Shown piece after piece: positions 9,682 through 18,250 of a DNA stretch of 64,000 bases. The stretch is taken from positions 62,001-126,000 of the forward strand of contig JAUJOZ010000003.1 of assembly GCA_030447415.1 (NCBI GenBank). Reading direction: 5' to 3'. How positions within the stretch are numbered: position 1 is the stretch's first letter; each line of letters opens with the position of its first letter. The notes under the pieces were generated by a model, which saw nothing but the letters and a program-made list of their open reading frames with translations, did not search any database and was not told the origin of the DNA. The translations under genes and the position numbers were made by a program. Origin of the DNA: Thermomicrobiales bacterium (GTDB lineage: Bacteria; Chloroflexota; Chloroflexia; Thermomicrobiales; UBA6265).

Positions 9682-10515
9682 ATGGAGCTGACGTTCGCCG
9701 CGGGCGATCTGCGCGGCCGAACGCGCCACGACCTGCACCGCTTCCTCGACGTTCTGCCCGGCGACCCAGGAGGGACGATCGTCGCCCTCGTGGGTGACGA
9801 CGTCGTCGGCTTCACCACTCCGCGCAGCCAGGAGCTGATCGTCCACCCCGCCCACCGGCGGCAGGGACACGGCACCCGTCTCGCCGCGGCAGCCCGCGCC
9901 CACGCCCGCGCCCGCGGCGAACCGAAGCTCGTGCTCTCGGCCCCACTGGGAAGCGAGGTCGCCGTTGCCTTCCTCGCGCGCCTCGGGTTCGCCTACGACT
10001 CCAGTCTCTGGCTCCTCCGCCTACCGCCGGAGACGCCGGTGCCGCCTCCGGCGTTCGCCGCGGACATCCTTGTCCGGACTTATCGGATGGACGAGGACAT
10101 TCCCGCCTACGCCGCGCTGATCAACACCTCGTTCGTGGACCACCCGTCCCCATTGTCCGTGTCGGCGGAGATGATCCGTCACGTCCACGGCCTGCCCGGC
10201 TTCGACCCCGAGGACATCGCCCTCGTCGCCCCTCGCGCGGAACCGGAGCGGCCGGTCGCGTTCTGCCGCTGCGTCGTCGCCCGCGAGGGAGGCGCGACGA
10301 GCGGCGAGATCTCGTTGATCGGCGTCCTGCCGGCGTGGCGGGGCCGCGGCCTCGGTCGTGAGCTGCTGCGCTGGGGCGTTTCCCGCCTCCGCTCGCTCGG
10401 TGCCGCCGATGTCACGCTCGCGGTCGAGGCCCGCAATGAGCTCGCACTCGGGTTGTACGAGCGCACCGGATTCGTGCGGGCCCAGGAGTGGCCACGCTGG
10501 TCGAAGGCGACGTAG
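9682..10515 (+). CDS. Tandem GNAT N-acetyltransferase
   Basis: A 277-residue protein with two GNAT folds. The N-terminal half has VHPAHRRQGHGTRLAA, and the C-terminal half has GVLPAWRGRGLGRELLRWGV and NELALGLYERTGFV. These are acetyl-CoA pyrophosphate-binding motif A (RxxGxG/A) and motif B. The architecture is like mycothiol synthase MshD or Eis-type double GNATs, but MshD belongs to actinobacteria, so the substrate is open. It lies 60 bp after the decarboxylase on the same strand and may be cotranscribed. Acetylation of the polyamine product is a tempting link but is inference only. Confidence 0.8.
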   Translation: MELTFAAGDLRGRTRHDLHRFLDVLPGDPGGTIVALVGDDVVGFTTPRSQELIVHPAHRRQGHGTRLAAAARAHARARGEPKLVLSAPLGSEVAVAFLARLGFAYDSSLWLLRLPPETPVPPPAFAADILVRTYRMDEDIPAYAALINTSFVDHPSPLSVSAEMIRHVHGLPGFDPEDIALVAPRAEPERPVAFCRCVVAREGGATSGEISLIGVLPAWRGRGLGRELLRWGVSRLRSLGAADVTLAVEARNELALGLYERTGFVRAQEWPRWSKAT

Positions 10516-10750
10516 GACGTAGAAGGGAGCGTCGGGTCCATAACCGGTTCGCTCGCCGGACCGACCGGGGCCAAGCACGACCGACAGCGGGTCTGGGTCC
10601 CGGGGGGCGGCCGTCGCACCGCCAGTGCTCAGATGACGGGTTTCACCCCGGAAACCTGTGGCGACCGCCAATTCGGTGCCTCGTATCGGTCGGTTTGTTC
10701 AGGGGTATGGGCCAGACCACGCACCGCTCTTAGGCCGCGGCGACTGGCGG

Positions 10751-11950
10751 TCAGCGCCGCGGCTGGGTTCCCATCGCGTCAACCCCGCCCCGGAGGCACG
10801 CCAACCGCTCCGCCGCGGCGTGCAGCGTCTCCTCCCGCTTGGCGAAGCAGAAGCGGGCGAGGAGCGGGGCGCGGGCGGGGTCGGCGTAGAAGGCGGAGGG
10901 CGGGATGGCGGCGACGCCGACCTCGGTCGTCAGGTAGCGGCAGAAGGCGACGTCGTCCGGGAAGCCGAGCGCGGCGATATCCGCCATCAGGAAGTAGCTC
11001 CCCGCGATCGCCAAGGTCGGGAGGCCATTGTCCTCCAACGCGGCCCGAAGTAGGGCGCGGCGGGCGGCGTATTCGGCCTTGAGCCGGTCGTAATAGCCGA
11101 GGCCGGGCGCCACCTCCATCGCCGTCGCCATCGCCTCCTGAAACGGGGTCGAGGTGGCGAAGGTGACGAACTGGTGGACCGCCCGCAGCGCCGCCTGCAG
11201 CGGCGCCGGGCCGACCGCGTACCCGATCTTCCACCCGGTCATCGAGAAGGTCTTGCCCGTGGAGTTGATTGTCAGCGTGCGCTCCCACATGTCGGGCAGC
11301 GTGGCCAGCGACACGTGGACCGCACCGTCGAAGACGATCCGATCGTAGACCTCGTCGGTGACGGCGAGCACGCGGTGCTCTCGGCAGAGTCGGGCGACGA
11401 CCTCCAACTCCGAACGACTGAAGACCTTGCCGGTCGGATTGTGCGGGGTATTGAGGAGAAGGACGCGGGTGCGCGGCGTGAAGACTGCTTCTAGCTCATC
11501 CGGGTCGAAGGACCAGTCGGGCGGATGCAGCGTGACGGGACGGAGCGTGCCGCCGGCCAGGGTGACGCTCGGGCCATAGGAGTCGTAGAACGGCTCGAAG
11601 GCGATCAGCTCGTCACCTGGGTTGAGGAACGCTTGGACCGCGTCGAAGACGGTCTCGGTGGCACCGCTTGTGACGGTCACCTCCGCGTCGGGGTCGATCT
11701 CCCGGCCGTAATCCCGCGCCCAGGTGGCGGCGATGGCGGCGCGCAGGCGCGGCGTCCCGTGGGAGATGGCGTACTGGTTGAGGTCAGCGTCGATCGCCCC
11801 CTTAGCCGCCTCTTTGACGAAGTCAGGCCCCGCGAAGTCGGGGAACCCCTGGCCGAGGTTGACGGCGCCGTGTCGCGCGGCGAGGCGGCTCATCTCGCTG
11901 AAGACCGAGGCACCGAAGCCGCGCGAACGCGCGGCCGCCCGCGTGTCCAT
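10751..11950 (-). CDS. Class I/II PLP aminotransferase (kynurenine/methionine type)
   Basis: A 399-residue fold-type I aminotransferase. Motifs in order: GAVNLGQGFPDF, LNQYAISHGTPRLR, VTSGATETVFDAVQAFLNPG, LLLNTPHNPTGKVFS (NPTG), VTDEVYDRIVFDG, and NSTGKTFSMTGWKIGYAVGP, in which STGKTFSMTGWKIGY carries the PLP Lys. The NLGQGFPDF and SMTGWKIGY pair is typical of YbdL/KAT-type aminotransferases acting on methionine, kynurenine or aromatic amino acids. ATG 11950 fits the family N-terminus; the frame continues upstream to 12130 with Arg-rich, non-homologous sequence. PepF lies upstream on the same strand. Confidence 0.85.
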   Translation of the reverse strand: MDTRAAARSRGFGASVFSEMSRLAARHGAVNLGQGFPDFAGPDFVKEAAKGAIDADLNQYAISHGTPRLRAAIAATWARDYGREIDPDAEVTVTSGATETVFDAVQAFLNPGDELIAFEPFYDSYGPSVTLAGGTLRPVTLHPPDWSFDPDELEAVFTPRTRVLLLNTPHNPTGKVFSRSELEVVARLCREHRVLAVTDEVYDRIVFDGAVHVSLATLPDMWERTLTINSTGKTFSMTGWKIGYAVGPAPLQAALRAVHQFVTFATSTPFQEAMATAMEVAPGLGYYDRLKAEYAARRALLRAALEDNGLPTLAIAGSYFLMADIAALGFPDDVAFCRYLTTEVGVAAIPPSAFYADPARAPLLARFCFAKREETLHAAAERLACLRGGVDAMGTQPRR

Positions 11951-12071
11951 AAGGGTCAGTCCTGGGCCGATGAAACAGGCGGCTCGTGACCCGCCGCTGG
12001 GTGGGAGCGGTGTCGCCGCGCTCATGAAACGCGCGCCGGTCGGAGGACGCCCATGAACCGGTGCCGCTCCC

Positions 12072-13916
12072 CTACGCTTTCGCCGGCGCGACCAGTGCGC
12101 CCTGCTCCACGAGGCGCTCCATCTCCGCAACGGTGCGGTCGAACTCCGCGAGGGCGACGTGGACCGGCTCTGGCGAGGTGAGGTCGAGGCCCGCCCGCTG
12201 GAGAAGGGCGAGCGGGTAGTCCGAGCCGCCGGCGGCGAGCATCGCCCGGTAGCGCTCGGCGGCCCCCGCGCCTTCCTCGCGAACCGTCCGAGCCAGCGTT
12301 ACCGCGGCCGAAAGACCGGTCGCGTACTGGAAGACGTAGAAGGCGCGGTAGAAGTGGGGGATGCGACCCCACTGCACGCGCACCGCGTCGTCGACCAGCA
12401 CCCCCGGGTAATAGACCTCGTGAAGCTCGCCGTAGAGCCCGTTTAGGACCTCCAGGGTGAGAGGCTGCCCGGCCTCCGCCTGGGCGTGGGTCCGGTGCTC
12501 GAACTCGGCAAACATCGTCTGCCGCGGCACGATCCCGAAGAACGTGTCGGCGAAGCGGTTGAGCAGGACGAGACGCCCGGCGTCGTCCCTGGCCGGCGTC
12601 TCGTCGAGGAGGTGCCAGGTTAGCAGCACCTCATTGACGGTCGAGGCGATCTCGGCGAGGAAGATGGGGTAGCCGGCGTCGTGGAACGGCTGGGCGGCGT
12701 CGGCGTAGAAGCTGTGCATGGCGTGCCCCGCCTCGTGGGCGAGCGTGAAGACGTCGTTGATGGTGCCGTTCCAGTTCATCAGGATGACGGGCGGCGCAGC
12801 GTAGGTCCCCCAGGAGTACGCGCCCGAGCGCTTCCCCTTTGTCTCGTGGACGTCGACCCAGCGGCCGTCGAAGCCGGCGCGGAGGTCGGCGACGTAGCGC
12901 TCGCCCAGGGGGTAGAGGCCGCCGAGGACGATCTCGACCGCCTCTCGATAGTCGTAGCGTCGCTCCGATTCCGGCGAAAGGGGCACGTAGAGATCGTAAA
13001 GCGTCGGCTGATCGACCCCGAGAACGCGCCGCCGCAATCCAAGGTACCGCTCCAGGGTCGGACGGGCGGCCCGCACCGCCCCGATCAGGCTGTCGTAGAC
13101 CGACTCGGGGATGTTGTCGTCGAAGAGCGCGGCTTCGCGGGCCGAACCGTACCCGCGAACTCGGGCCTGGAACACGTCCTTGCGGACCGATGCCCCGTGG
13201 AGCGCGGCGAGCGTGTGCCGGTGCGCGAGATAGGCGCCGCTCATCGCCTCCTGGGCCCCACGACGGACCTCCCGATCCTTGGAGCGGAGGAGGAGCGCGT
13301 GGCGGGCCTTGGTCAGCGCCACCTCCGCGCCCGTCTCATCCCGGACGCGGCCGAAGTCGAGGTCGGCGTTGTCGAGCGCAGTGAAGGCGTCATGTGGCGC
13401 CCGTGCCACCTCGGCCCCTTGGGCGAGCACCTCCTCGACCTCGACGGAGCGGACGTGCGGCCGCCGGCGCTGGAGGTCGTCGAGCAGGTGGTGGTAGGTG
13501 GCGAGGACGGGGTCCGCAACGTAGCTCACGAGCTGATCGGCGGGCAGGGCGAGCAGCTCCGGCTCGAGGAACGCCAGCGCCTCTCCAGCTTCGATCGCGA
13601 GGGCGATCGAGCGCTCATACCGCGCGTTGGCGTCGTCGGCGGCGGTGTCCTCGTCGCGCCGCAGATTGGCGTAGACCCGCAGCCGCTCAACCGTGCGGCG
13701 CACGGCCATCGCGTCGTCGAGCGCCCGCGATAGCCCGACGGCCGACTCGCCGAGCCGGCCGCGGTGCGCAACCGCGGCTGCGATCTGCTCGCCGAGGCGG
13801 ACGGCATCGGCATCCCAAGCCGCGTCATCAGGATAGATCGGCGACAGGTCCCAGGTGTCCTCGACCGCGACTTGGTCGCGCGTCAGGACGTCGGGCTGTT
13901 CGACTTGAGCGACCAA
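12072..13916 (-). CDS. pepF: Oligoendopeptidase F (M3 metallopeptidase)
   Basis: A 614-residue zinc metallopeptidase of family M3B. The catalytic HEAGHAMHSFYAD (HExxH, about residue 385) and a downstream Glu in FLAEIASTVNEVLLTWHLL supply the metal ligands. WDLSPIYPDD near the start, YDLYVPLSPESERRYDYREA, and IPHFYRAFYVFQYATGLSAA near the end are family signatures. It degrades oligopeptides of about 7-17 residues in the cytoplasm. The best start is TTG 13916, with GGAGGA about 8 bp upstream. The longer frame up to 14015 adds Arg/Pro-rich sequence with no homology. It heads toward the aminotransferase gene 121 bp downstream. Confidence 0.92.
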   Translation of the reverse strand: MVAQVEQPDVLTRDQVAVEDTWDLSPIYPDDAAWDADAVRLGEQIAAAVAHRGRLGESAVGLSRALDDAMAVRRTVERLRVYANLRRDEDTAADDANARYERSIALAIEAGEALAFLEPELLALPADQLVSYVADPVLATYHHLLDDLQRRRPHVRSVEVEEVLAQGAEVARAPHDAFTALDNADLDFGRVRDETGAEVALTKARHALLLRSKDREVRRGAQEAMSGAYLAHRHTLAALHGASVRKDVFQARVRGYGSAREAALFDDNIPESVYDSLIGAVRAARPTLERYLGLRRRVLGVDQPTLYDLYVPLSPESERRYDYREAVEIVLGGLYPLGERYVADLRAGFDGRWVDVHETKGKRSGAYSWGTYAAPPVILMNWNGTINDVFTLAHEAGHAMHSFYADAAQPFHDAGYPIFLAEIASTVNEVLLTWHLLDETPARDDAGRLVLLNRFADTFFGIVPRQTMFAEFEHRTHAQAEAGQPLTLEVLNGLYGELHEVYYPGVLVDDAVRVQWGRIPHFYRAFYVFQYATGLSAAVTLARTVREEGAGAAERYRAMLAAGGSDYPLALLQRAGLDLTSPEPVHVALAEFDRTVAEMERLVEQGALVAPAKA

Positions 13917-14113
13917 TGGCGGGCTCCTCCGGCAATGATGCGGGATGGATGGAATCAGTTTCGACGGGTATCGTCGGAGATGGTCCCGAGGTGTTCGACA
14001 CCACCCACCGGCCACCCACGCCCGCCATCTTACCCGACGAGTCCAAACCGAGTACCATTCCGCGCCCTTTCGTCCGGAAGCCCTGCCGCATCGCGCAGCG
14101 AGGGAACCATCCC

Positions 14114-14905
14114 GTGCGCCTCTATCTCGAGCTGGCCCAGCGGTCGTTCCGACGCTACCTGGCGTACCGGGCCGCCTCGTTCGCCGGCATCTTCACGAAC
14201 ACCGTCTTCGGCGTCCTCCTCTGCTCAGTCTACGCCGCCCTCTACCGGGGGCGTGGCGGGACCGCGGCGGTGGCCGGGTTCACCCTGGCCGAGCTCATCA
14301 CCTTCGTCTGGATTGGGCAGTCTCTCCTAATGACCATCTACATCTGGGGCTGGTGGGAGGTTGCCGCCTCCATTCAGAGCGGTGACGTCGTCGCCGACCT
14401 GATGAAGCCGGTCGACTACTACGCCTACTGGCTGAGCCGGGACCTGGGTCGGGCCGCCTGCCATGTACTCACCCGGGGCGTGCCTACATTCTTGATTGGC
14501 GTCATCCTCTACGATCTCGTGCTCCCCGGCTCCGCCGTCGTCTGGCTCGCCTTTGCCGGAAGCGTCTCGCTGGCGGTGGTCGTCAGCTTCGCCTGGCGCT
14601 TCCTCCTCAACGTCTCCGCGTTCTGGCTGACCGACATCCGGGGCGTTGGCACGCTCGCGACGGTCGCCGTCAACTTCCTCTCCGGCTTGCTCGTCCCGAT
14701 CGCCTTCTTCCCGCCGTGGCTGGGCGTCGCGGCCGACGTGCTCCCGTTCCGCGGGATGGTGATGGCCCCGGTCGACGTCCTCCTGGGCCATGGCAACCCT
14801 GCCAGGGCGCTCGCGCTCCAGGCGGCCTGGGCGATCGCGCTCAGCCTCCTCGCCCGCGCCGTCCTCGCGCAGGCGGTGCGAAAGCTCGTGGTCCAAGGCG
14901 GATGA
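14114..14905 (+). CDS. ABC-2 type permease (DUF990-like), first subunit
   Basis: A 263-residue membrane protein with about six transmembrane segments, starting MRLYLELAQRSFRRYLAYRA and then AASFAGIFTNTVFGVLL. This opening is typical of the ABC-2/DUF990 permeases that pair in exporters of unknown substrate. Hydrophobic spans lie near residues 20-45, 58-80, 105-160 and 175-205 and at the C-terminus. GTG 14114 is the start. Its stop overlaps the next permease's ATG (ATGA at 14902-14905), so the two are translationally coupled. The ATPase at 16248-17294 completes the transporter. Confidence 0.85.
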   Translation: MRLYLELAQRSFRRYLAYRAASFAGIFTNTVFGVLLCSVYAALYRGRGGTAAVAGFTLAELITFVWIGQSLLMTIYIWGWWEVAASIQSGDVVADLMKPVDYYAYWLSRDLGRAACHVLTRGVPTFLIGVILYDLVLPGSAVVWLAFAGSVSLAVVVSFAWRFLLNVSAFWLTDIRGVGTLATVAVNFLSGLLVPIAFFPPWLGVAADVLPFRGMVMAPVDVLLGHGNPARALALQAAWAIALSLLARAVLAQAVRKLVVQGG

Positions 14906-15726
14906 TCCTTGATGCGGCGGAGTTGGGAGCCGAGCTGCGGGTCTACCGACGCCTTGTCGGGGCGCGGGTGCGCGGCCAGATGCAGTACCGGACTTCATTC
15001 GCGCTGCAGATGATCGGCAACTTCGCCATCAACGGTGTGGAGCTCCTCACGATCCTGATCCTCTTCCGGCACTTCGACGCGATAGGCGGGTGGCGCGTCG
15101 GCGAGGTCGCCTTTCTCTACGGTCTCAGCTCGGTCAGCTTTTCCTTGGCGCAGGGACTCGGCGCCGGCTTTGCCACGTTTTCGCAGCAGATCGTCCGCGG
15201 CGACTTCGATCGGGTCCTGACGCGACCCGCCACGGCCTTTGTCCAGGTGCTCGCGGCCGACCTCCAGCTTCAGCGCGTCGGGCGGCTCCTCCAGGGCCTC
15301 GCGGCGTTCGGCCTGGCCTTGCGGGTGGTCGACGTGGACTGGACGCTCGGCCGTATCGTCTACCTGCCCGTGACCGTCCTCAGCGGCACTGTCCTCTTCG
15401 TCGCGCTCTTCACGCTCGAGGCAACGCTTTGCTTCTGGACGACGGAGGCAACGGAGGTCGTCAACGCCTTCACCTTCGGGGGCACAACCCTCGCCCAATA
15501 CCCGCTCCATGTCTTCGACGCCTGGATCCGCCGGCTCTTCCTCTGGATCATCCCGCTTGGCTTCGTCGTCTACGCGCCGGCGCTCTACTTCCTCGACAAG
15601 CCGACCCCGCTGGCGCTGCCGGCGACGACCCGTTTCCTTGCCCCATTGGCGGCGATTGCCTTTGCCGTCGGGGCCGGCGTCTTGTGGCGTCTGGGCGTCC
15701 GTCACTACCGGAGCACGGGGAGCTAG
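14902..15726 (+). CDS. ABC-2 type permease (DUF990-like), second subunit
   Basis: A 274-residue, six-span membrane protein and the partner of the preceding permease. It begins with an amphipathic stretch (AELGAELRVYRRLVGARVRGQMQ) and then spans such as FALQMIGNFAINGVELLTIL. FGGTTLAQYPLHVFDAWIRR and IIPLGFVVYAPALYFL near the C-terminus are DUF990 hallmarks. Coupling by ATGA overlap with the upstream gene indicates a 1:1 heterodimer. Its stop overlaps, tail to tail, the stop of the minus-strand NUDIX gene. Confidence 0.85.
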   Translation: MILDAAELGAELRVYRRLVGARVRGQMQYRTSFALQMIGNFAINGVELLTILILFRHFDAIGGWRVGEVAFLYGLSSVSFSLAQGLGAGFATFSQQIVRGDFDRVLTRPATAFVQVLAADLQLQRVGRLLQGLAAFGLALRVVDVDWTLGRIVYLPVTVLSGTVLFVALFTLEATLCFWTTEATEVVNAFTFGGTTLAQYPLHVFDAWIRRLFLWIIPLGFVVYAPALYFLDKPTPLALPATTRFLAPLAAIAFAVGAGVLWRLGVRHYRSTGS

Positions 15727-16165
15727 GGGATGAACGTGACGGAGGGTGACCGCTGGTCCTTGACGATCGCGCCCACCTCGCCGCGCAGCGCATCGTGGAT
15801 GCGCTCCAGATGCTTCGGCAAGATCCGCATCCCTCCAAGCGCGTCGGGCATTTGTGCCGGTCGGCCTCGTCGGAGGACCGGAGCATGCCTCCGACGACGC
15901 GGGCCTCGAAGGTCAGGACGACCTCCCGCTTCTGCGGCTTGGAGTACAAACCGACCAGGCGGCCGATCTCCACGACCAGCCCCGTCTCTTCGTGGACCTC
16001 GCGAATCACCGCCTCCGGTACCGACTCGTGCGGCTCGACGCCGCCGCCGGGGAGGTTGTACCAGCCGCTATCGACGCGCCTGGAAATGAGCACGCGGCCA
16101 TGCTGATCGCGGATGACGGCGAAGGTGCCCACCCGATGCGTGGGCGGATGGATTGGGCGCGCCAT
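15723..16165 (-). pseudogene. NUDIX hydrolase with one frameshift
   Basis: A NUDIX enzyme of about 147 residues. From ATG 16165 (GGGAGG upstream) it reads GTFAVIRDQHGRVLISRRV and then NLPGGGVEPHESVPEAVIRE plus VHEETGLVVEIG. This is the full NUDIX box GX5EX7REUXEEXGU, so metal binding should be intact. Near 15850 the frame slips by one base. The other frame continues DALGGMRILPKHLERIHDAL and GEVGAIVKDQRSP to the TAG at 15723. It probably hydrolyses a nucleoside diphosphate derivative. It sits on the opposite strand between the permeases and the ATPase of an ABC exporter, an odd place that suggests a late insertion. Confidence 0.75.
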
Positions 16166-16247
16166 CGCCGCTCCCTCCCGTGGCGGGCTGCCGGGTCGCG
16201 CCAGCAGGATACCGCGCGCTCCTCCATCGCTTGAGGGCAGTGACACC

Positions 16248-17294
16248 GTGGCGAACCAAGCTGGCGCGCCGATCATCTCCGCCGAGGGATTGACCAAGAC
16301 GTTCTGGGTGGCGCGACACCGGCGCGGAGCGCTCGGGGCGTTGCGCGGACTGGTCGACCGGGCCGGGACGGAGGTGCGCGCCGTCGATGGAATCTCGTTC
16401 GACGTGGCGCCGGGAGAAGTCGTCGGCTACATCGGGCCGAACGGCGCCGGGAAATCGACGACGATCAAGATGCTCACCGGCATCCTCGTTCCGACGGCCG
16501 GGTCGGCGCAGGTCGACGGGCTCGTCCCGTGGCAGCAGCGCAAGTCGTTGGCGCGACGGATCGGTGTCGTCTTCGGCCAACGCACCCAGCTCTGGTGGGA
16601 CCTCCCGCTGATCGAGTCGCTGGAGTTGCTCCGCCACGTCTACCGGGTGCCGGCCGACCGCTTCCGGGCGAACCTCGACGCGTTCCGGGACCTCTTGGAG
16701 CTTGACCCGTTCCTGCGAACGCCGGTCCGTCAGCTCTCGCTCGGGCAGCGAATGCGCGGTGACCTCGTGGCGGCGTTGCTGCACGAGCCGCCCATCCTCT
16801 ACCTCGACGAGCCGACGATCGGGCTCGACGTGGTGGCCAAGGCACGGGTGCGGGAGTTTCTGGCCCGGGTCAACCGCGAGCGGGGGGTGACCATCCTGCT
16901 GACGACTCACGACCTGGCCGACATCGAGCACCTGTGCCGTCGGATGCAGATCATCGACCGCGGTCGGCTGATCTACGACGGCGGGCTGGACGCGATCCGC
17001 CGTCGCTACGGCACCCACCGCACCCTCGTCGTCGACCTAGAGCCGAAGGAAGACGAGGAAGTGACGAAGGCCCAGAATCGTGGTGGGGCGGACCGATTCG
17101 TCGACCTGCCCGGTACCCAGTTGGTCAAGATCGACGGTCCCCGGCACTGGCTCCGCTTCGACCGGCAGGCCGTCTCCGCCGCCGACCTGATCGCGGCGGT
17201 CGCGGCGCGTCACCGGGTGCAGGACGTCGCGATCGAGGAGCCGGCCATCGAAGACATCGTCCGGCGCATCTATGAGGAGGGCCTGGTCGAATAG
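16248..17294 (+). CDS. ABC transporter ATP-binding protein (exporter)
   Basis: A 348-residue ABC ATPase. Walker A is GPNGAGKSTTIK (about residue 65), the Q-loop lies around VVFGQRTQLWWDLPLIES, and the signature is LSLGQRMRGDL (a QLSLGQRMR form typical of DUF990-linked ATPases). Walker B is ILYLDEPTIGLDV, and the H-loop is TTHDLADIEHL. An extra C-terminal domain of about 80 residues follows. It pairs with the two ABC-2 permeases 520 bp upstream on the same strand; the NUDIX gene lies in between on the other strand. GTG 16248 is preceded by GAGGGCA. The transported substrate is unknown. Confidence 0.9.
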   Translation: MANQAGAPIISAEGLTKTFWVARHRRGALGALRGLVDRAGTEVRAVDGISFDVAPGEVVGYIGPNGAGKSTTIKMLTGILVPTAGSAQVDGLVPWQQRKSLARRIGVVFGQRTQLWWDLPLIESLELLRHVYRVPADRFRANLDAFRDLLELDPFLRTPVRQLSLGQRMRGDLVAALLHEPPILYLDEPTIGLDVVAKARVREFLARVNRERGVTILLTTHDLADIEHLCRRMQIIDRGRLIYDGGLDAIRRRYGTHRTLVVDLEPKEDEEVTKAQNRGGADRFVDLPGTQLVKIDGPRHWLRFDRQAVSAADLIAAVAARHRVQDVAIEEPAIEDIVRRIYEEGLVE

Positions 17295-17455
17295 GACGGA
17301 AGCTTCCCCTCGCGCCGAAGGATGGCGACAGACCGCCGGGTACCCGCAGAGTCGGCGCAGTCCGGGGGGCGACCCGGCCTCTGCTAGACTTTCACGACGA
17401 CGCTGAACACCCGTCCGATCCCTGGACGGGTCCGGGAAAGGCCAGGAGACCGACG

Positions 17456-17668
17456 ATGACCGAGCAGACCTACCGCGTGCCCGACGTCAGTTGCGAGCAT
17501 TGCGTGCGCGCCATCACCGACGAGCTTTCCAAGCTCGACGGCGTCCGACACGTCGGTGTGGACCTCAAGACCAAGCTCGTGACCGTGCAGCACGACGGCT
17601 CGGTGTCCGACGCGCAGCTCCGTGAGGGAATCTCGGAAGCCGGCTACGACATCGCCTCCGCCGCCTGA
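17456..17668 (+). CDS. Heavy-metal-associated (CopZ-like) chaperone
   Basis: A 70-residue HMA domain protein with the beta-alpha-beta-beta-alpha-beta fold. The metal site is CEHC (residues 14-17) in VPDVSCEHCVRAITDEL, and LTKVTVQHDG-like strands follow. It would bind Cu(I) or another soft metal and hand it to a P-type ATPase or regulator. No P-type ATPase lies in the window. The start is ATG 17456, with AGGAGA about 8 bp upstream. Its TGA shares one base with the ATG of the next zinc-ribbon gene, so the two are coupled. A TAGACT element near 17384 could be its -10 box. Confidence 0.88.
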   Translation: MTEQTYRVPDVSCEHCVRAITDELSKLDGVRHVGVDLKTKLVTVQHDGSVSDAQLREGISEAGYDIASAA

Positions 17669-18057
17669 TGGCGCTTCCCGCTCCAACCTCGACGCCAGCC
17701 GACGCCGACGCCCCAACGACGCGTTGCCGCGACTGCGAGGCGTCGTTTGGCTGCTCCGATGACGAGCGGGCGTTCCTCCGTTCGCGGGGCTTCAACCCGC
17801 CGACGCGCTGTCCGGCGTGCCGCGTCCGACGGCGGGCGCACCGCAACGCCCAGGCCATCGCCAGCTACGGCACCCCGCTCCCGACGAGGCATGTGGCGCG
17901 TCCGATCGCACCGGGCGACGGGACGGGTGTCGGACCGTTGCCGAGTGTCGCGGCCATCTGCACCGTCTGCGGCCGAGACGCCGCGGTGCCGTTCCGGCCG
18001 CGAAACGATCGGCCGGTCTACTGCGGAGATTGCCTCGACCGGCGGACTGGTCGGTAG
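17668..18057 (+). CDS. Small zinc-ribbon protein (four CxxC knuckles)
   Basis: A 129-residue protein with two pairs of CxxC knuckles. CRDC (about residue 20) and CPAC (about 48) bracket FLRSRGFNPPTRCPACR, as in 'probable zinc-ribbon' domains. CTVC and YCGDC lie near the C-terminus (VYCGDCLDRRTGR), resembling the CxxC-x(11)-CxxC motif of small bacterial zinc-binding proteins. It is coupled to the metal chaperone (TGATG overlap), so a role in metal handling or metal-responsive regulation is plausible but not shown. No enzyme motif is visible. Confidence 0.75.
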   Translation: MALPAPTSTPADADAPTTRCRDCEASFGCSDDERAFLRSRGFNPPTRCPACRVRRRAHRNAQAIASYGTPLPTRHVARPIAPGDGTGVGPLPSVAAICTVCGRDAAVPFRPRNDRPVYCGDCLDRRTGR

Positions 18058-18250
18058 GCGAGGCGGCGAGGCGGCGAGACGACCACGGGGGCGTGAATGG
18101 ACCGGCGCGCCTTGAACGCTGCATGGGCATGACGGAGCGGCTCATGCACCGACCGTGCCTAACGCCATGCTTGCCGTCGCGGCACCGTGCCGCCCCGCTG
18201 TCTCGGCGCCCCGCCGCGTCGCCGGCGTACAGCGACGAACCCACCGGGCG

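Noticed and set aside
8095-9903. A 602-codon frame antisense to the decarboxylase
   Set aside because: It mirrors the conserved decarboxylase codons and has no protein-like motif. High GC keeps antisense frames open.
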